NCBI RefSeq assembly: GCF_000188015.2
Contig: NZ_AEUX02000006.1
Span: forward strand, 124,001 to 188,000
From: Streptococcus ictaluri 707-05
GTDB lineage: Bacteria; Bacillota; Bacilli; Lactobacillales; Streptococcaceae
Direction of reading: 5' to 3'
Length of the DNA stretch: 64,000 nucleotides
Shown: positions 46,819 to 55,956 of the stretch, one piece after another
How the letters are laid out: each line of letters starts with the position of its first letter
Position numbering within the stretch: position 1 is the first letter of the stretch
Notes under the pieces: generated by a model
What the model was told of the DNA's origin: nothing
The model's database searches: none
The model's input: the letters and a program-made list of their open reading frames with translations, nothing else
Program-made: the position numbers and the translations under genes

Positions 46819-47775
46819 ATGAGTTTAGTAACGATTTTTGCCTTATTGGTTTCATCTATGTTAATTTATGCTACACCTCTTATTTTCACAAGTATCGGTG
46901 GAACTTTCTCAGAAAGATCGGGTGTGGTCAACGTTGGACTTGAAGGAATCATGGTTATGGGGGCATTCTCTGGGATTGTTTTCAACTTAGAGTTCGCTGA
47001 AACCTTTGGTAAAGCAACACCATGGCTTGCTGTTCTTGTTGGCGGTATTGTAGGACTTATTTTCTCCTTAATCCATGCCTTAGCAACTATTAATTTTAGA
47101 GCTGACCATATTGTTAGTGGTACAGTTTTAAACTTACTAGCACCTTCTTTTGCAGTTTTCTTAGTAAAAGTCATGTATGGTAAGGGACAAACAGACAACA
47201 TTCAACAATCGTTTGGTAAATTTGATTTCCCTATTTTGTCTGAAATTCCTGTTATTGGACCAATTTTCTTTAAAAATACAACTCTAGTTGGTTATTTAGC
47301 CATTGCCTTTTCATTCTTGGCTTGGTTTATTCTCTATAAAACAAGATTCGGTTTGAGACTTCGTTCTGTTGGTGAGCATCCTCAAGCTGCAGATACACTT
47401 GGTATCAATGTTTATTTGATGAAATACTTTGGTGTAATGATATCTGGTTTCTTAGGAGGAATTGGTGGAGCTGTTTATGCTCAATCTATTTCGGTTAACT
47501 TTGCTGTAACCACTATTTTAGGTCCTGGTTTCATCGCTCTTGCAGCAATGATTTTTGGTAAATGGAACCCAGTTGGTGCTATGTTATCTAGTTTATTCTT
47601 TGGTTTATCTCAGAGTTTAGCGGTTATTGGTGCTCAACTACCATTACTTGAGAAAATCCCAACGGTTTATCTCCAGATCGCACCTTATTTTGTAACCATT
47701 TTGATTCTGGCAGCTTTCTTTGGACAAGCTGTAGCTCCAAAAGCAGATGGTGTCAATTATATCAAATCCAAATAA
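46819..47775 (+). CDS. Nucleoside ABC transporter permease (second)
   Basis: 318 residues, about eight to nine membrane segments, motif SERSGVVNVGLEGIMVMGAF near residue 31 and GEHPQAADTLGINV near 185. Begins one base after the first permease stop. Related to NupC/YufQ. Last gene of the nucleoside operon. Confidence 0.93.
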   Translation: MSLVTIFALLVSSMLIYATPLIFTSIGGTFSERSGVVNVGLEGIMVMGAFSGIVFNLEFAETFGKATPWLAVLVGGIVGLIFSLIHALATINFRADHIVSGTVLNLLAPSFAVFLVKVMYGKGQTDNIQQSFGKFDFPILSEIPVIGPIFFKNTTLVGYLAIAFSFLAWFILYKTRFGLRLRSVGEHPQAADTLGINVYLMKYFGVMISGFLGGIGGAVYAQSISVNFAVTTILGPGFIALAAMIFGKWNPVGAMLSSLFFGLSQSLAVIGAQLPLLEKIPTVYLQIAPYFVTILILAAFFGQAVAPKADGVNYIKSK

Positions 47776-47776
47776 T

Positions 47777-47800
47777 AAAAAAGAGCCTAGGCTCTTTTTT
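47777..47800 (+). terminator. Terminator of the nucleoside operon
   Basis: A perfect 24-base palindrome AAAAAAGAGCCT/AGGCTCTTTTTT at the stop of the last permease gene, directly followed by ATTATC. Confidence 0.85.
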
Positions 47801-47818
47801 ATTATCTCTTTGATAAGT

Positions 47819-47855
47819 AAAGCCCTCTTTGAGTTATTGAGTCAAAGAGGGCTTT
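47819..47855 (-). terminator. Terminator of pgm (possibly bidirectional)
   Basis: AAAGCCCTCTTTGA (47819-47832) pairs perfectly with TCAAAGAGGGCTTT (47842-47855). It lies ten bases past the pgm stop codon on the minus strand; the flanking T/A content is modest on both sides. Confidence 0.75.
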
Positions 47856-47864
47856 ATTGTATTC

Positions 47865-49580
47865 TTAGCTAATAAAAGAATTAATTTTTTCTTCAATGGC
47901 AGCTAGTTTTTCTTCTGCACTTTCAAGTGTCTCACCGATTGTAGCCATATAGAACTTGATTTTTGGTTCAGTTCCTGATGGACGCACTGCAAACCAAGAA
48001 TCATCTTCTAGTGTGTATTTTAGAACATTGCTTGGTGATGTCATTAATGGTTCGATGCCAACAGCAGTAGTTGCTGTTTGTTTTTGGAAATCTTCTAACT
48101 TCACAATGAGAGTTTCCCCAATATGAGTTGGAGGGGTTTCGCGGAATTTTGTCATAATCTCTTGGATTTGGCTAGCTCCGTCAATACCAGATAGGGTAAG
48201 TGAAATGGTCTTTTCAGCAAAATAACCATATTCTTTGTAAATCTCATCAATACCATCGGCCAAAGTTAATCCCTTAGAACGGTAGTAAGCAGCGATTTCA
48301 GCTACTAATAAAACAGCTTGGATAGCATCTTTATCTCGTACAAAAGGTTTAATTAAATAACCAAAACTTTCTTCAAAGCCAAACATGTAAGTGTAGTTGT
48401 GTTCTTCTTCAAATTCTTGGATTTTTTCAGCAATGAATTTAAAGCCGGTAAGAACATTAAACATGGTTGATCCATAGCTCTCAGCAATTTTAGTTACCAA
48501 TTCTGTAGAAACAATTGATTTTGCTAGAGCTGCGTTTTCTGGTAAGCTTCCAGCTACTTTATGAGCTTCTAAAATGTATTTAGCAATAAGAGCCCCGATT
48601 TGATTTCCAGAAAGGTTTCGATAGCTACCATCAGCTTGACGAATTTCTACCCCTAAGCGATCAGCATCTGGGTCAGTGGCTACAAGAACATCCGCATTTA
48701 CTTGTCTTCCTAACTCTTCGGCTAGCGCAAAAGCAGCTTGACTTTCAGGATTAGGAGAGGCTACCGTTGAAAAGTTTGGATCTGCTTTAGCTTGTGACTC
48801 AACAACCTGAACTGATTCAAATCCGGCTTGAGCTAGAGCACGGCGAGCTAACATTTCCCCCGTTCCATGAAGTGGGGTAAAGACGATTTTCATATCTTTA
48901 CCATATTCTCTTATTAATTGAGGATTAATATTAACATCTTTAACTTCTTCGAGATAAGCTGCATCTACATCCTCTCCGATTACTTGGATTAGGCCAGAGG
49001 CTTTAGCTTCTTCTAGGTCATCTAATTTGATAACAAAAGGATTATCGATAGCACGAATATAGTCTGTCAAGGTATCAGCATCAGCCGGTGGCATTTGGCT
49101 TCCATCGGAACCATAGACCTTATAACCATTGAAGGGTGCAGGATTATGACTTGCTGTAACCATGATACCTGCAAAGGCACCTAAATGGCGTACGGCAAAG
49201 GAAAGTTCAGGGGTCGGACGTAAACTTTCAAAAACATATGATTTAATACCATGAGCTGCTAGTACTTGGGCTGATTCAAAGGCAAATTCTGGTGAAAAAT
49301 GACGAGAATCATAAGCAATGGCCACACCAGCATCCTTGGCTTCTTGACCTTTACTTTCTACTAATTTTGCCAAACCCTCAGTTGCTTGACGTACCACAAA
49401 AATGTTAATGCGATTTGTTCCAGCTCCGATATAACCACGCATTCCAGCTGTTCCAAACTCTAAATTGGTATAAAAAGCATCTTCCTTGGTTTTTGCATCC
49501 ATACTTAATAATTCTTCTTTTAAATAGTCAGGAAGATCTGGAACATCAAGCCATTTTTGATAATTTTCTGTATAAGTCAT
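47865..49580 (-). CDS. pgm: Phosphoglucomutase / phosphosugar mutase (alpha-D-phosphohexomutase)
   Basis: 571 residues. Catalytic Ser144 in GIMVTASHNPAPFNGYK, metal loop DPDADRLGVE near 305, sugar loop GFEESFGYLI near 397, phosphate loop VRPSGTEPKIKFY near 540. Interconverts glucose 1- and 6-phosphate, supplying UDP-glucose for capsule and wall polymers. GGAG before the ATG. Monocistronic. Confidence 0.95.
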   Translation of the reverse strand: MTYTENYQKWLDVPDLPDYLKEELLSMDAKTKEDAFYTNLEFGTAGMRGYIGAGTNRINIFVVRQATEGLAKLVESKGQEAKDAGVAIAYDSRHFSPEFAFESAQVLAAHGIKSYVFESLRPTPELSFAVRHLGAFAGIMVTASHNPAPFNGYKVYGSDGSQMPPADADTLTDYIRAIDNPFVIKLDDLEEAKASGLIQVIGEDVDAAYLEEVKDVNINPQLIREYGKDMKIVFTPLHGTGEMLARRALAQAGFESVQVVESQAKADPNFSTVASPNPESQAAFALAEELGRQVNADVLVATDPDADRLGVEIRQADGSYRNLSGNQIGALIAKYILEAHKVAGSLPENAALAKSIVSTELVTKIAESYGSTMFNVLTGFKFIAEKIQEFEEEHNYTYMFGFEESFGYLIKPFVRDKDAIQAVLLVAEIAAYYRSKGLTLADGIDEIYKEYGYFAEKTISLTLSGIDGASQIQEIMTKFRETPPTHIGETLIVKLEDFQKQTATTAVGIEPLMTSPSNVLKYTLEDDSWFAVRPSGTEPKIKFYMATIGETLESAEEKLAAIEEKINSFIS

Positions 49581-49700
49581 AGTAGTCTCCTTGTATATTT
49601 TTAACCGCTTTCATTATAACATGTTGAAAAGAAAAAATCACTAATTTTTTGCATAGTTTACAGTTGCTTTTTCAAGTTTTCAGATAATAAATTTGGTTCA

Positions 49701-49729
49701 AAAAAACAACTTCTTTTAAAAGAAGTTGT
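49701..49729 (-). terminator. Terminator of the panT-like gene
   Basis: ACAACTTCTTTT/AAAAGAAGTTGT (49706-49729) is a perfect 24-base palindrome; on the minus strand it is followed by TTTTTTG. It ends transcription of coaB-coaC-panT. Confidence 0.85.
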
Positions 49730-49743
49730 AATTGTTAACAGGC

Positions 49744-50313
49744 TTATTTTTTTAATTTAGATAAACGAGGTACAATAGCTAGAGTAACAATAGCCGAAAT
49801 AATCATTTCTGCAATAGCATTTGTTGAAATAACAGCTGCCAGAAGGGCTTTGATATTGCCTCCAAATACAGTGGCAAAGAAGAAGAAGATTCCAGATAGT
49901 ACAAAGATAGTATTGGTTAAGGAACCCACAATTCCAGAAAGGGCTAAACCAAACTTGTTATTAAGCCATTTATAACAATAAGAAGGAGTGATACCGATTA
50001 AGATACGAGGAACCATTGCAATGACTAAAGATAAAAGGTTTCCATTTTCAACAAATGGCGAAAAGAGGTAACTTGTCGGAAGAAGTACAATCGTGTTTGT
50101 CATAACACTAATCAACCCCATAAGGGCTCCTAGGATAGCTCCAGTTCTTGGTCCATACATAATGGATGCGATGATAACTGGAATATGTATCAAAGTTGGT
50201 TTAATAGGTACTGGCCAAAGATTAAAAACGAGGCTACTAATAAAGTGAATAACTAACATAATAGCAAAAAAAATAGCAATGCGAGAGATTTCAGAAGATT
50301 TATGGCGATTCAT
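49744..50313 (-). CDS. ECF transporter substrate-binding (S) component, probably pantothenate (PanT)
   Basis: 189 residues from ATG 50313, with GGAG just upstream; a TTG twelve bases further up overlaps that site. Six membrane segments, and the pattern VPIKPTLIHIPVIIASIMYGPRTGAILGALMG (given here in part as PTLIHIPVIIASIMYG) typical of ECF S components. Lies 50 bases after coaC in the same direction. The link to CoA genes suggests pantothenate; specificity is inferred from context. Shared ECF energising genes are not in the window. Confidence 0.8.
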   Translation of the reverse strand: MNRHKSSEISRIAIFFAIMLVIHFISSLVFNLWPVPIKPTLIHIPVIIASIMYGPRTGAILGALMGLISVMTNTIVLLPTSYLFSPFVENGNLLSLVIAMVPRILIGITPSYCYKWLNNKFGLALSGIVGSLTNTIFVLSGIFFFFATVFGGNIKALLAAVISTNAIAEMIISAIVTLAIVPRLSKLKK

Positions 50314-50374
50314 TTTAGACTCCAATAGTTTTTATATTATAATACATGATTTTGACGGGGGTGACAAGACACAA

Positions 50375-50923
50375 TTAAGCATTTTTTAAGAGAAAATCAA
50401 TTGAGTTCAAGATATCATTGAGATCTGCTAAAGATCCAGGACCAGTATCCCCACAAGCTAACAAACTAGATTTTGGAGGAATTTCTTTAAAACCGAAATC
50501 TGTTAGTCGTTTGATATTTTCTTGTGTCGCAGGATTTAAGTACATTTTGGTGTTCATAGCTGGAGCGATGAGTTTTGGTGTGCTTTCTGGTAAAGCCAGA
50601 GCGACACTAGTGACAATATTATCTGCAAATCCATAAGAGAGATGTGCTAAAGTATTTGCACTAGCAGGTGCTAAGATGAACAGATCAGTTTGCTTGGCTA
50701 GCTCAATATGATTGACAATTTTAACATCGTTTTCTGCCATCACATCTAAGTGAACAGGATTTTTGGATAAGACTTGAAGAGTTAGTGGCGTGATGAAAGC
50801 AGTAGCAGCTTGTGTCATCAAAACGGTCACGTCATAACCTCTTTTAACCAATTGACTCGTTAAATCAGCTGCTTTATAGGCAGAGATACTACCTGAAACG
50901 GCTAAGGTGACTTTTTTTATCAT
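50375..50923 (-). CDS. coaC: Phosphopantothenoylcysteine decarboxylase
   Basis: 182 residues, flavoprotein fold: KKVTLAVSGSISAYKAADL at the start, catalytic His in NHIELAKQTD near residue 72, PAMNTKMY with the conserved Asn near 123, and LLACGDTGPG with the active-site Cys near 158. Converts 4'-phosphopantothenoylcysteine to 4'-phosphopantetheine. Overlaps coaB by four bases (ATGA). Separate CoaB and CoaC, not a CoaBC fusion, is usual in streptococci. Confidence 0.94.
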   Translation of the reverse strand: MIKKVTLAVSGSISAYKAADLTSQLVKRGYDVTVLMTQAATAFITPLTLQVLSKNPVHLDVMAENDVKIVNHIELAKQTDLFILAPASANTLAHLSYGFADNIVTSVALALPESTPKLIAPAMNTKMYLNPATQENIKRLTDFGFKEIPPKSSLLACGDTGPGSLADLNDILNSIDFLLKNA

Positions 50924-51609
50924 AATTGACTTACCTTTTCATAGATTAATTGGGCAATTGCTTCTTTCGTGTCAGCTTGCTCTACTTGAGTCTCACTAAC
51001 TAAAAGTGCTTTATGACCCTTGTCTGTAATATCCTTTAAATCATTGGCTAGAATATAATCGGCTTTATTCTTTTTAAGACTTTCTCGAGCTACTTTAATT
51101 AATTCCTCTTTTGCAACATCAACTAAGAGTTTAAAACCAAATAGATGAATCTGCGGATGCCATTGTTTCACGTAGGAAATCACTTTTGGTGTTTTCTTAA
51201 GAAAGAGTACCTGGTAGTCTGATTGAGATGAAATTTTCCCTTGATCGTTTTGGTGATGAAGAAATTGACTTAAATCATCAGATTCATTGACACTCTCAAA
51301 ATCAGTCATATAAACGGGTGTGTAATCAGATACTGCCATACTGTGAATTAAGACCTGATGTTTTGGCACCTCATTTTCTAAAACAGCCATGAGATCCGCA
51401 ACAGTTGTAATATCAATGGTGGTTAAATGAGAATGTTGATGCGGTTTAATTGCCGATTTGGTAGTGACTAGGGTGACGTCATGGCCTTGATTTAAGAATT
51501 TTTGGGCTATTATTGCTCCAAGCCTTCCAGTAGAGTGATTAGTAATGCCTCTAACGGTATCAATCTTTTCTGTTGTACCGCCTGATGTGATTAATAGTTT
51601 CATAGACAT
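50920..51609 (-). CDS. coaB: Phosphopantothenate--cysteine ligase
   Basis: 229 residues. Signature LITSGGTTEKIDTVRGITN near the start and SMAVSDYTPVY near 95, KKTPKVISYVKQWHP near 150. Joins phosphopantothenate and cysteine. The start is 51609 (MSMKLL) or 51603 (MKLLITSGG); neither has a strong ribosome site. First gene of coaB-coaC-panT. Confidence 0.93.
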   Translation of the reverse strand: MSMKLLITSGGTTEKIDTVRGITNHSTGRLGAIIAQKFLNQGHDVTLVTTKSAIKPHQHSHLTTIDITTVADLMAVLENEVPKHQVLIHSMAVSDYTPVYMTDFESVNESDDLSQFLHHQNDQGKISSQSDYQVLFLKKTPKVISYVKQWHPQIHLFGFKLLVDVAKEELIKVARESLKKNKADYILANDLKDITDKGHKALLVSETQVEQADTKEAIAQLIYEKVSQL

Positions 51610-51770
51610 ATTTTACTAAAATTTTAGGAAATAGTAAACGAAGCTTCTTCATTTTTTAGAGCATTTTGATAGTCATATTAGAGTATGTGAAAACATTTTC
51701 ATATGTATTATTTGGTAATTACATCAAAAAACGGTATGATAAAACTATTAAAAAAGAATGGGGAAGTTAC

Positions 51771-53375
51771 ATGAGACGAGTTACCATCTTAGGATCTGGG
51801 ATGATGGGTAAGCAAATCGCTACTTTTTTGATAAACAATAACATGACTGTTGATTTAGTTAAAGTCACTGATACAAAAGATTGGCAAAAGGATCTAGCAA
51901 AGTTAGAAGCCTATGTCACAAAACGTCTTTTTAAGCTAGAGTATATCAATCGATTGCAAGTCAAGCACTTAGAAGATGTGTTAACTGACGGAATTACAAG
52001 TGATTTAGTAATTGAAGCAGTTGTAGAAGATTTAGTTGCCAAGCAAGTACTTTTTGGTCGTGTGCTAGCTGTAATAGCTCCCGAGACTATAATTGCTACG
52101 AATACCTCAACTTTAAGCATTACTAGAATTGCTGAGGGATTCAAAGCTTCTGAGAAAAACCGTTTTTTAGGCTTGCATTTTTTTGCGCCAGTTCGTCACA
52201 TGAAGTTAGTGGAAGTAATTCCACATGAGTTACTTTCGCAAGTTTATGTTAAAAAAATCAATCACTTCATCTCCAATCAGCTAGGAAAAGAAGCGATTGT
52301 GGTGAAAGACGTTTTGGGTTTTTTGGCGAATCGGATTGGTTTTTTTGCCAATCATGATGTGATGCGTCTCAGTGAGCACTATGGTATGGCTCCGGAACTA
52401 GTTGATTACCTTTCTTGCCACGCTCTTAAGTGATCCCCTATGGGACCTTATCTCTTGACTGATTACACTGGCTTGGAGTTATCCTATCAAGTTCGCCTCC
52501 TGTATGAGGCAGATAGTCGAGAAAAGGACTTTTTTAGCTCTCGTCCTCTAGCAGAATATATGAAAAACTTATCTGTCAAAGACAAGTCACTTTCTCTGAC
52601 TTATTATAAGACAGACGAAGAGAAAAATCTGGTGATGGATCCACAAACTTTCCATTATCGAGAGCTGAAAAAACCTAATCATGATTTGATTAAAGGTTTT
52701 AACAAATCTTATCCTGTCAGTCACTTGAAAAACATACTAACATCAGATCATCCTTTGGCTAATTATCTTTGGGAAGTCATTGCCAACTTACTCTATTATG
52801 CTGCTTATAATGTTGGTTATGCTACTGACGATTATCGAGATATTGATCGCTGCTTGGTATGGGGATATAACTGGCAATTAGGTCCCTTCCAACTAGGGGA
52901 TCAACTGGGCTTTGACTGGGTAACAGAAAGACTTGAGAAGCATTTCGGCCAGCTTCCTGATTGGATTAATCAAAAACAAACGGCTTTTTATCAAGAAGGA
53001 GAAAACCTAGATGGCAAGGTTGCAGTAGAGTCTCTAGCTCCTCATTTAATATGGGAGAAAGCCCACCAATCAAGTCTTAGAGCAACCAAGGACCAGATAC
53101 TTGTCTTTGACATCAGAACACCAAAGTCAACCATTAATCCACATTTATTAAGTGATCTATTAGAAGCTATTACTTTAATGGAAAATAGTGACTATAAGGG
53201 CTTGGTCATTGATAGTAGTGGCAAATCCTTTTCAGTTGGTTATGATATCTCCCTAATGATTGAACAAATCGAGTCCGGTCAGATTGTAGAAGAGATGACT
53301 AGATCCTATGAGCAAACGCACCAGCTCTTAAAGGCCCTTAAATACAATTCTAAGCCAATTATTGCTGCTATGTAA
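51771..53375 (+). pseudogene. 3-hydroxyacyl-CoA dehydrogenase / enoyl-CoA hydratase, in-frame stop and 3' deletion
   Basis: From ATG 51771 (GGGGAAG upstream) the NAD domain reads RRVTILGSGMMGKQIATFL, then IIATNTSTLSIT and GLHFFAPVRHMKLVEV. A TGA at 52431-52433 interrupts the frame, which continues unchanged with SPMGPYLLTDYTGLELSYQ, the C-terminal dehydrogenase domain. From about 53090 an enoyl-CoA hydratase domain begins (VFDIRTPKST, GLVIDSSGKSFSVGYDI) but ends at NSKPIIAAM-stop, where its oxyanion/NG motif should follow. It is the remains of a fatty acid oxidation-like fusion protein. Confidence 0.82.
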
Positions 53376-53853
53376 AGCTGCCGAAGTGGTTTACCGATCA
53401 CCGCAAATGTTTTCTGGCTACTATAAGGACGTTGAGGCCACCGAAAAAGCTCTGGCACATGGTTGGTTTCATTCCGGTGATATCATTCAATATGATGAGA
53501 TGGGCTTAGCCATAATGGTTGACCGAGATAAAGATTTAATCAAGACAGGTGGAGAGTCGGTTTCTTCAAGCCGAGTTGAAGCTATTCTAAGACTCCATGA
53601 AGAAGTCAGAAATGCTGCCGTTTTAGGCTTTCCAAATCACAAGTGGGGGGAAGTGGTTGTGGCCTTTGTGGTCAAAAACAAATCATCAAGCCTAACTGAA
53701 GAGGAGCTCCTTAGCTTTAGTCGGAAGCATTTAGCAGGTTTTGAAAATCCTAAAGCAATTGTTTTTCTGGATAAGTTGCCTGAAACAGTCGCAAGCAAAA
53801 TTTTGAAATTTAAATTAAAAGAAACCTATCTTAATGATTTTACCGAATTGTAG
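53374..53853 (+). pseudogene. Acyl-CoA synthetase (AMP-binding), C-terminal fragment
   Basis: Only the last ~160 residues of an AMP-forming acyl-CoA ligase remain: SPQMFSGYYKDVEATEKAL, GWFHSGDIIQYDEMG, DRDKDLIKTGGESVSSSRVE and a C-terminal AMP-binding_C domain ending near SKILKFKLKETYL. It joins the truncated hydratase directly, which points to an internal deletion removing the end of one gene and most of the next. No IS is at the junction. Confidence 0.85.
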
Positions 53854-53931
53854 TAGTAGCCTGACTGGAAAAATAGAGGATTTTAAGCTAAAATAGAAGA
53901 AGTATGTTAACTTGAAATGAGGAATAGTCTA

Positions 53932-54747
53932 GTGATTCAATTAAAGGATTTGACCACCTTGCCGGTGCAAATCTTCCAAGAACCCATTACTACGAAAGAG
54001 AATGTGAGGTCTCCTTTTATTTGGAGTGATGTCTTTTTGCGTGCCATTAATCAAGAATCCAATCGCATCATTCTTCATGTTTGGCCGATGACGAATACTG
54101 TCATCTTAGGGATGTTAGATCGTCAACTTCCTTATTTAGCCTTAGCCAAAGAAAGTATTGAAAAGCAAGGTTATTATCCTGTGGTTCGGAATATTGGAGG
54201 ACTTGCTGTTGTGGCAGATCAAGGGATTCTCAATTTTTCTTTGATTATTCCTGATCAACTCTCAGAACATATCAGTATTGGAGATGCTTACCTGATCATG
54301 GTAGATTTGGTTAAGGCTATGTTTTCAGATTTTTATCAAATGATTGAGTATTTTGAAATAAAACAGTCTTATTGTCCAGGAAATTACGACCTTAGTATTA
54401 ATGGCAAAAAATTTGCAGGATTAGCCCAAAGACGCATTAAAAAAGGGATTTTAATTTCAATCTATCTGAGTGTTTGTGGAAATCAGATGAGTCGTGGAGA
54501 AATGATTGCTGAGTTTTACCGCATAGGACTTGGTGACGGCAAAAGTAACGTGACCTATCCTGAGGTTGATCCGACTTCAATGGCTAATGTATCAGACCTT
54601 CTTGAAACTAGCTTCACCGTAGAGGACTTGATTGAGCGATTGCAGTTAACCCTGAGGCAACTTGGGTTTGCCATTACGAACTGGCAACCAGAAGAAGAGC
54701 TACTACAATCCTTTAAAAAAGAAGCGCAGACCTCGTCTGCTAGATAA
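53932..54747 (+). CDS. LipL-like octanoyl/lipoyl transferase (BPL/LplA fold)
   Basis: 271 residues from GTG 53932, eight bases after GAGGA; the ATG at 53917 contains that site and is rejected. Cofactor transferase fold with RNIGGLAVVADQGILNFSL near 87, catalytic Cys148 in KQSYCPGNYDL, and the lysine in INGKKFAGLAQRR. Cys plus this motif is the pattern of LipL (octanoyl-GcvH:protein transferase). It probably passes octanoyl or lipoyl groups to or from GcvH-L encoded downstream. Ten bases separate it from the OYE gene, so it seems to be part of the sirtuin operon. Confidence 0.82.
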   Translation: MIQLKDLTTLPVQIFQEPITTKENVRSPFIWSDVFLRAINQESNRIILHVWPMTNTVILGMLDRQLPYLALAKESIEKQGYYPVVRNIGGLAVVADQGILNFSLIIPDQLSEHISIGDAYLIMVDLVKAMFSDFYQMIEYFEIKQSYCPGNYDLSINGKKFAGLAQRRIKKGILISIYLSVCGNQMSRGEMIAEFYRIGLGDGKSNVTYPEVDPTSMANVSDLLETSFTVEDLIERLQLTLRQLGFAITNWQPEEELLQSFKKEAQTSSAR

Positions 54748-54756
54748 GGATCATCC

Positions 54757-55956
54757 ATGAAATCAAGTTTTAAAGCACTGTTTGACCCTTTAAAGCTACC
54801 TAATGGCATCATATTAGAAAATCGTTTTGTCCTATCACCCATGGTAACCAATTCATCAACCAAAGAAGGCTTTGTTACTCAGGATGATGTGGCCTATTCT
54901 CTAAGACGAGCAGAATCAGCTCCTTTACAAATCACTGGAGCTGCTTACGTTGATGAGTATGGACAACTCTTTGAATATGGCTTTAGTGTCTCTAAGGATG
55001 AGGATATCCCAGGACTAAAGCAATTAGCAGCTGCGATGAAAGCAAAAGAGGCTAAAGCGGTCTTACAGTTGACACATGCTGGGCGCTTCTCGAGTCATAC
55101 CTTAACAAAGCATGGTTTTGTTTATGGCCCTAGTCCTATGATCCTTCAATCACCAAAGCCACATCAGGTCAAGTCCTTAAGTCTTTTGCAGATTAAAAAT
55201 CTCATAGATGCTTATGCTAATGCAACTAGAAGAGCAATTGCCGCAGGTTTTGATGGCGTTGAAGTATCTTCAGCACAACGCTTGCTGATTCAGACCTTCT
55301 TTTCAACCTTTTCTAATCAACGAAAAGATGCTTATGGCTGTGACAGCTTGGAAAATCGCTCTCGTTTTGGCTTAGAAGTGCTTAAGGCTGTTCAAGAAGT
55401 GATTAAGCAAGAGGCACCTGACTCTTTTATCTTTGGTTTTCGTGTGACACCAGAAGAAACAAGAGGTTCCCAGATTGGTTATACGATAGAAGACTGTCTG
55501 CAATTTTTAGACTGGGCTTTAGAGTTTGCCCGGTTAGATTATCTAGCCATTGCTAGTTGGGGACATGATGTTTTTCGCAACACCCTTAGAGCTAAAGGGC
55601 CAAATCAAGGAAGACTGGTCAACCAGGTCATGCATGAACACTTTAGCGGTCGCTTACCTATTATGGCAACCGGAGGTATCAATAGTCCTCAAAAAGCGAT
55701 AGAAGCTTTGCAAAATGCTGATTTTGTTGGTGCATCAACACCCTTAGTTGTGGATCCAGAATTTGCCACCAAAATACGTGAGGGTCGCGAAGATACTATC
55801 CAACTAAAAATCAAACTCAGTGACTTGGAAAGCCTTGCTATACCTCAAGCTTCTTTTAAAGATATTGTTCCTTTGATGGACTATGGAGAGTCTCTACCTC
55901 AAGAAGAGCGTGAATTATTTAGGGGACTAAAAGAAAACTACAAGGAGCAAACATGA
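54757..55956 (+). CDS. NADH-dependent flavin oxidoreductase, old yellow enzyme family
   Basis: 399 residues. TIM barrel with LFDPLKLPNGIILENRFVLSPM at the start, QLTHAGRFSS near 107, FDGVEVSSAQRLLIQTFFS near 163 (the usual His is replaced by Ser-Ala), and IMATGGINSPQKAIEAL near 305. FMN-dependent reduction of an enone-like substrate is expected. In the described SirTM operon this gene is a regular member. Overlaps the LLM gene by four bases. Confidence 0.9.
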   Translation: MKSSFKALFDPLKLPNGIILENRFVLSPMVTNSSTKEGFVTQDDVAYSLRRAESAPLQITGAAYVDEYGQLFEYGFSVSKDEDIPGLKQLAAAMKAKEAKAVLQLTHAGRFSSHTLTKHGFVYGPSPMILQSPKPHQVKSLSLLQIKNLIDAYANATRRAIAAGFDGVEVSSAQRLLIQTFFSTFSNQRKDAYGCDSLENRSRFGLEVLKAVQEVIKQEAPDSFIFGFRVTPEETRGSQIGYTIEDCLQFLDWALEFARLDYLAIASWGHDVFRNTLRAKGPNQGRLVNQVMHEHFSGRLPIMATGGINSPQKAIEALQNADFVGASTPLVVDPEFATKIREGREDTIQLKIKLSDLESLAIPQASFKDIVPLMDYGESLPQEERELFRGLKENYKEQT

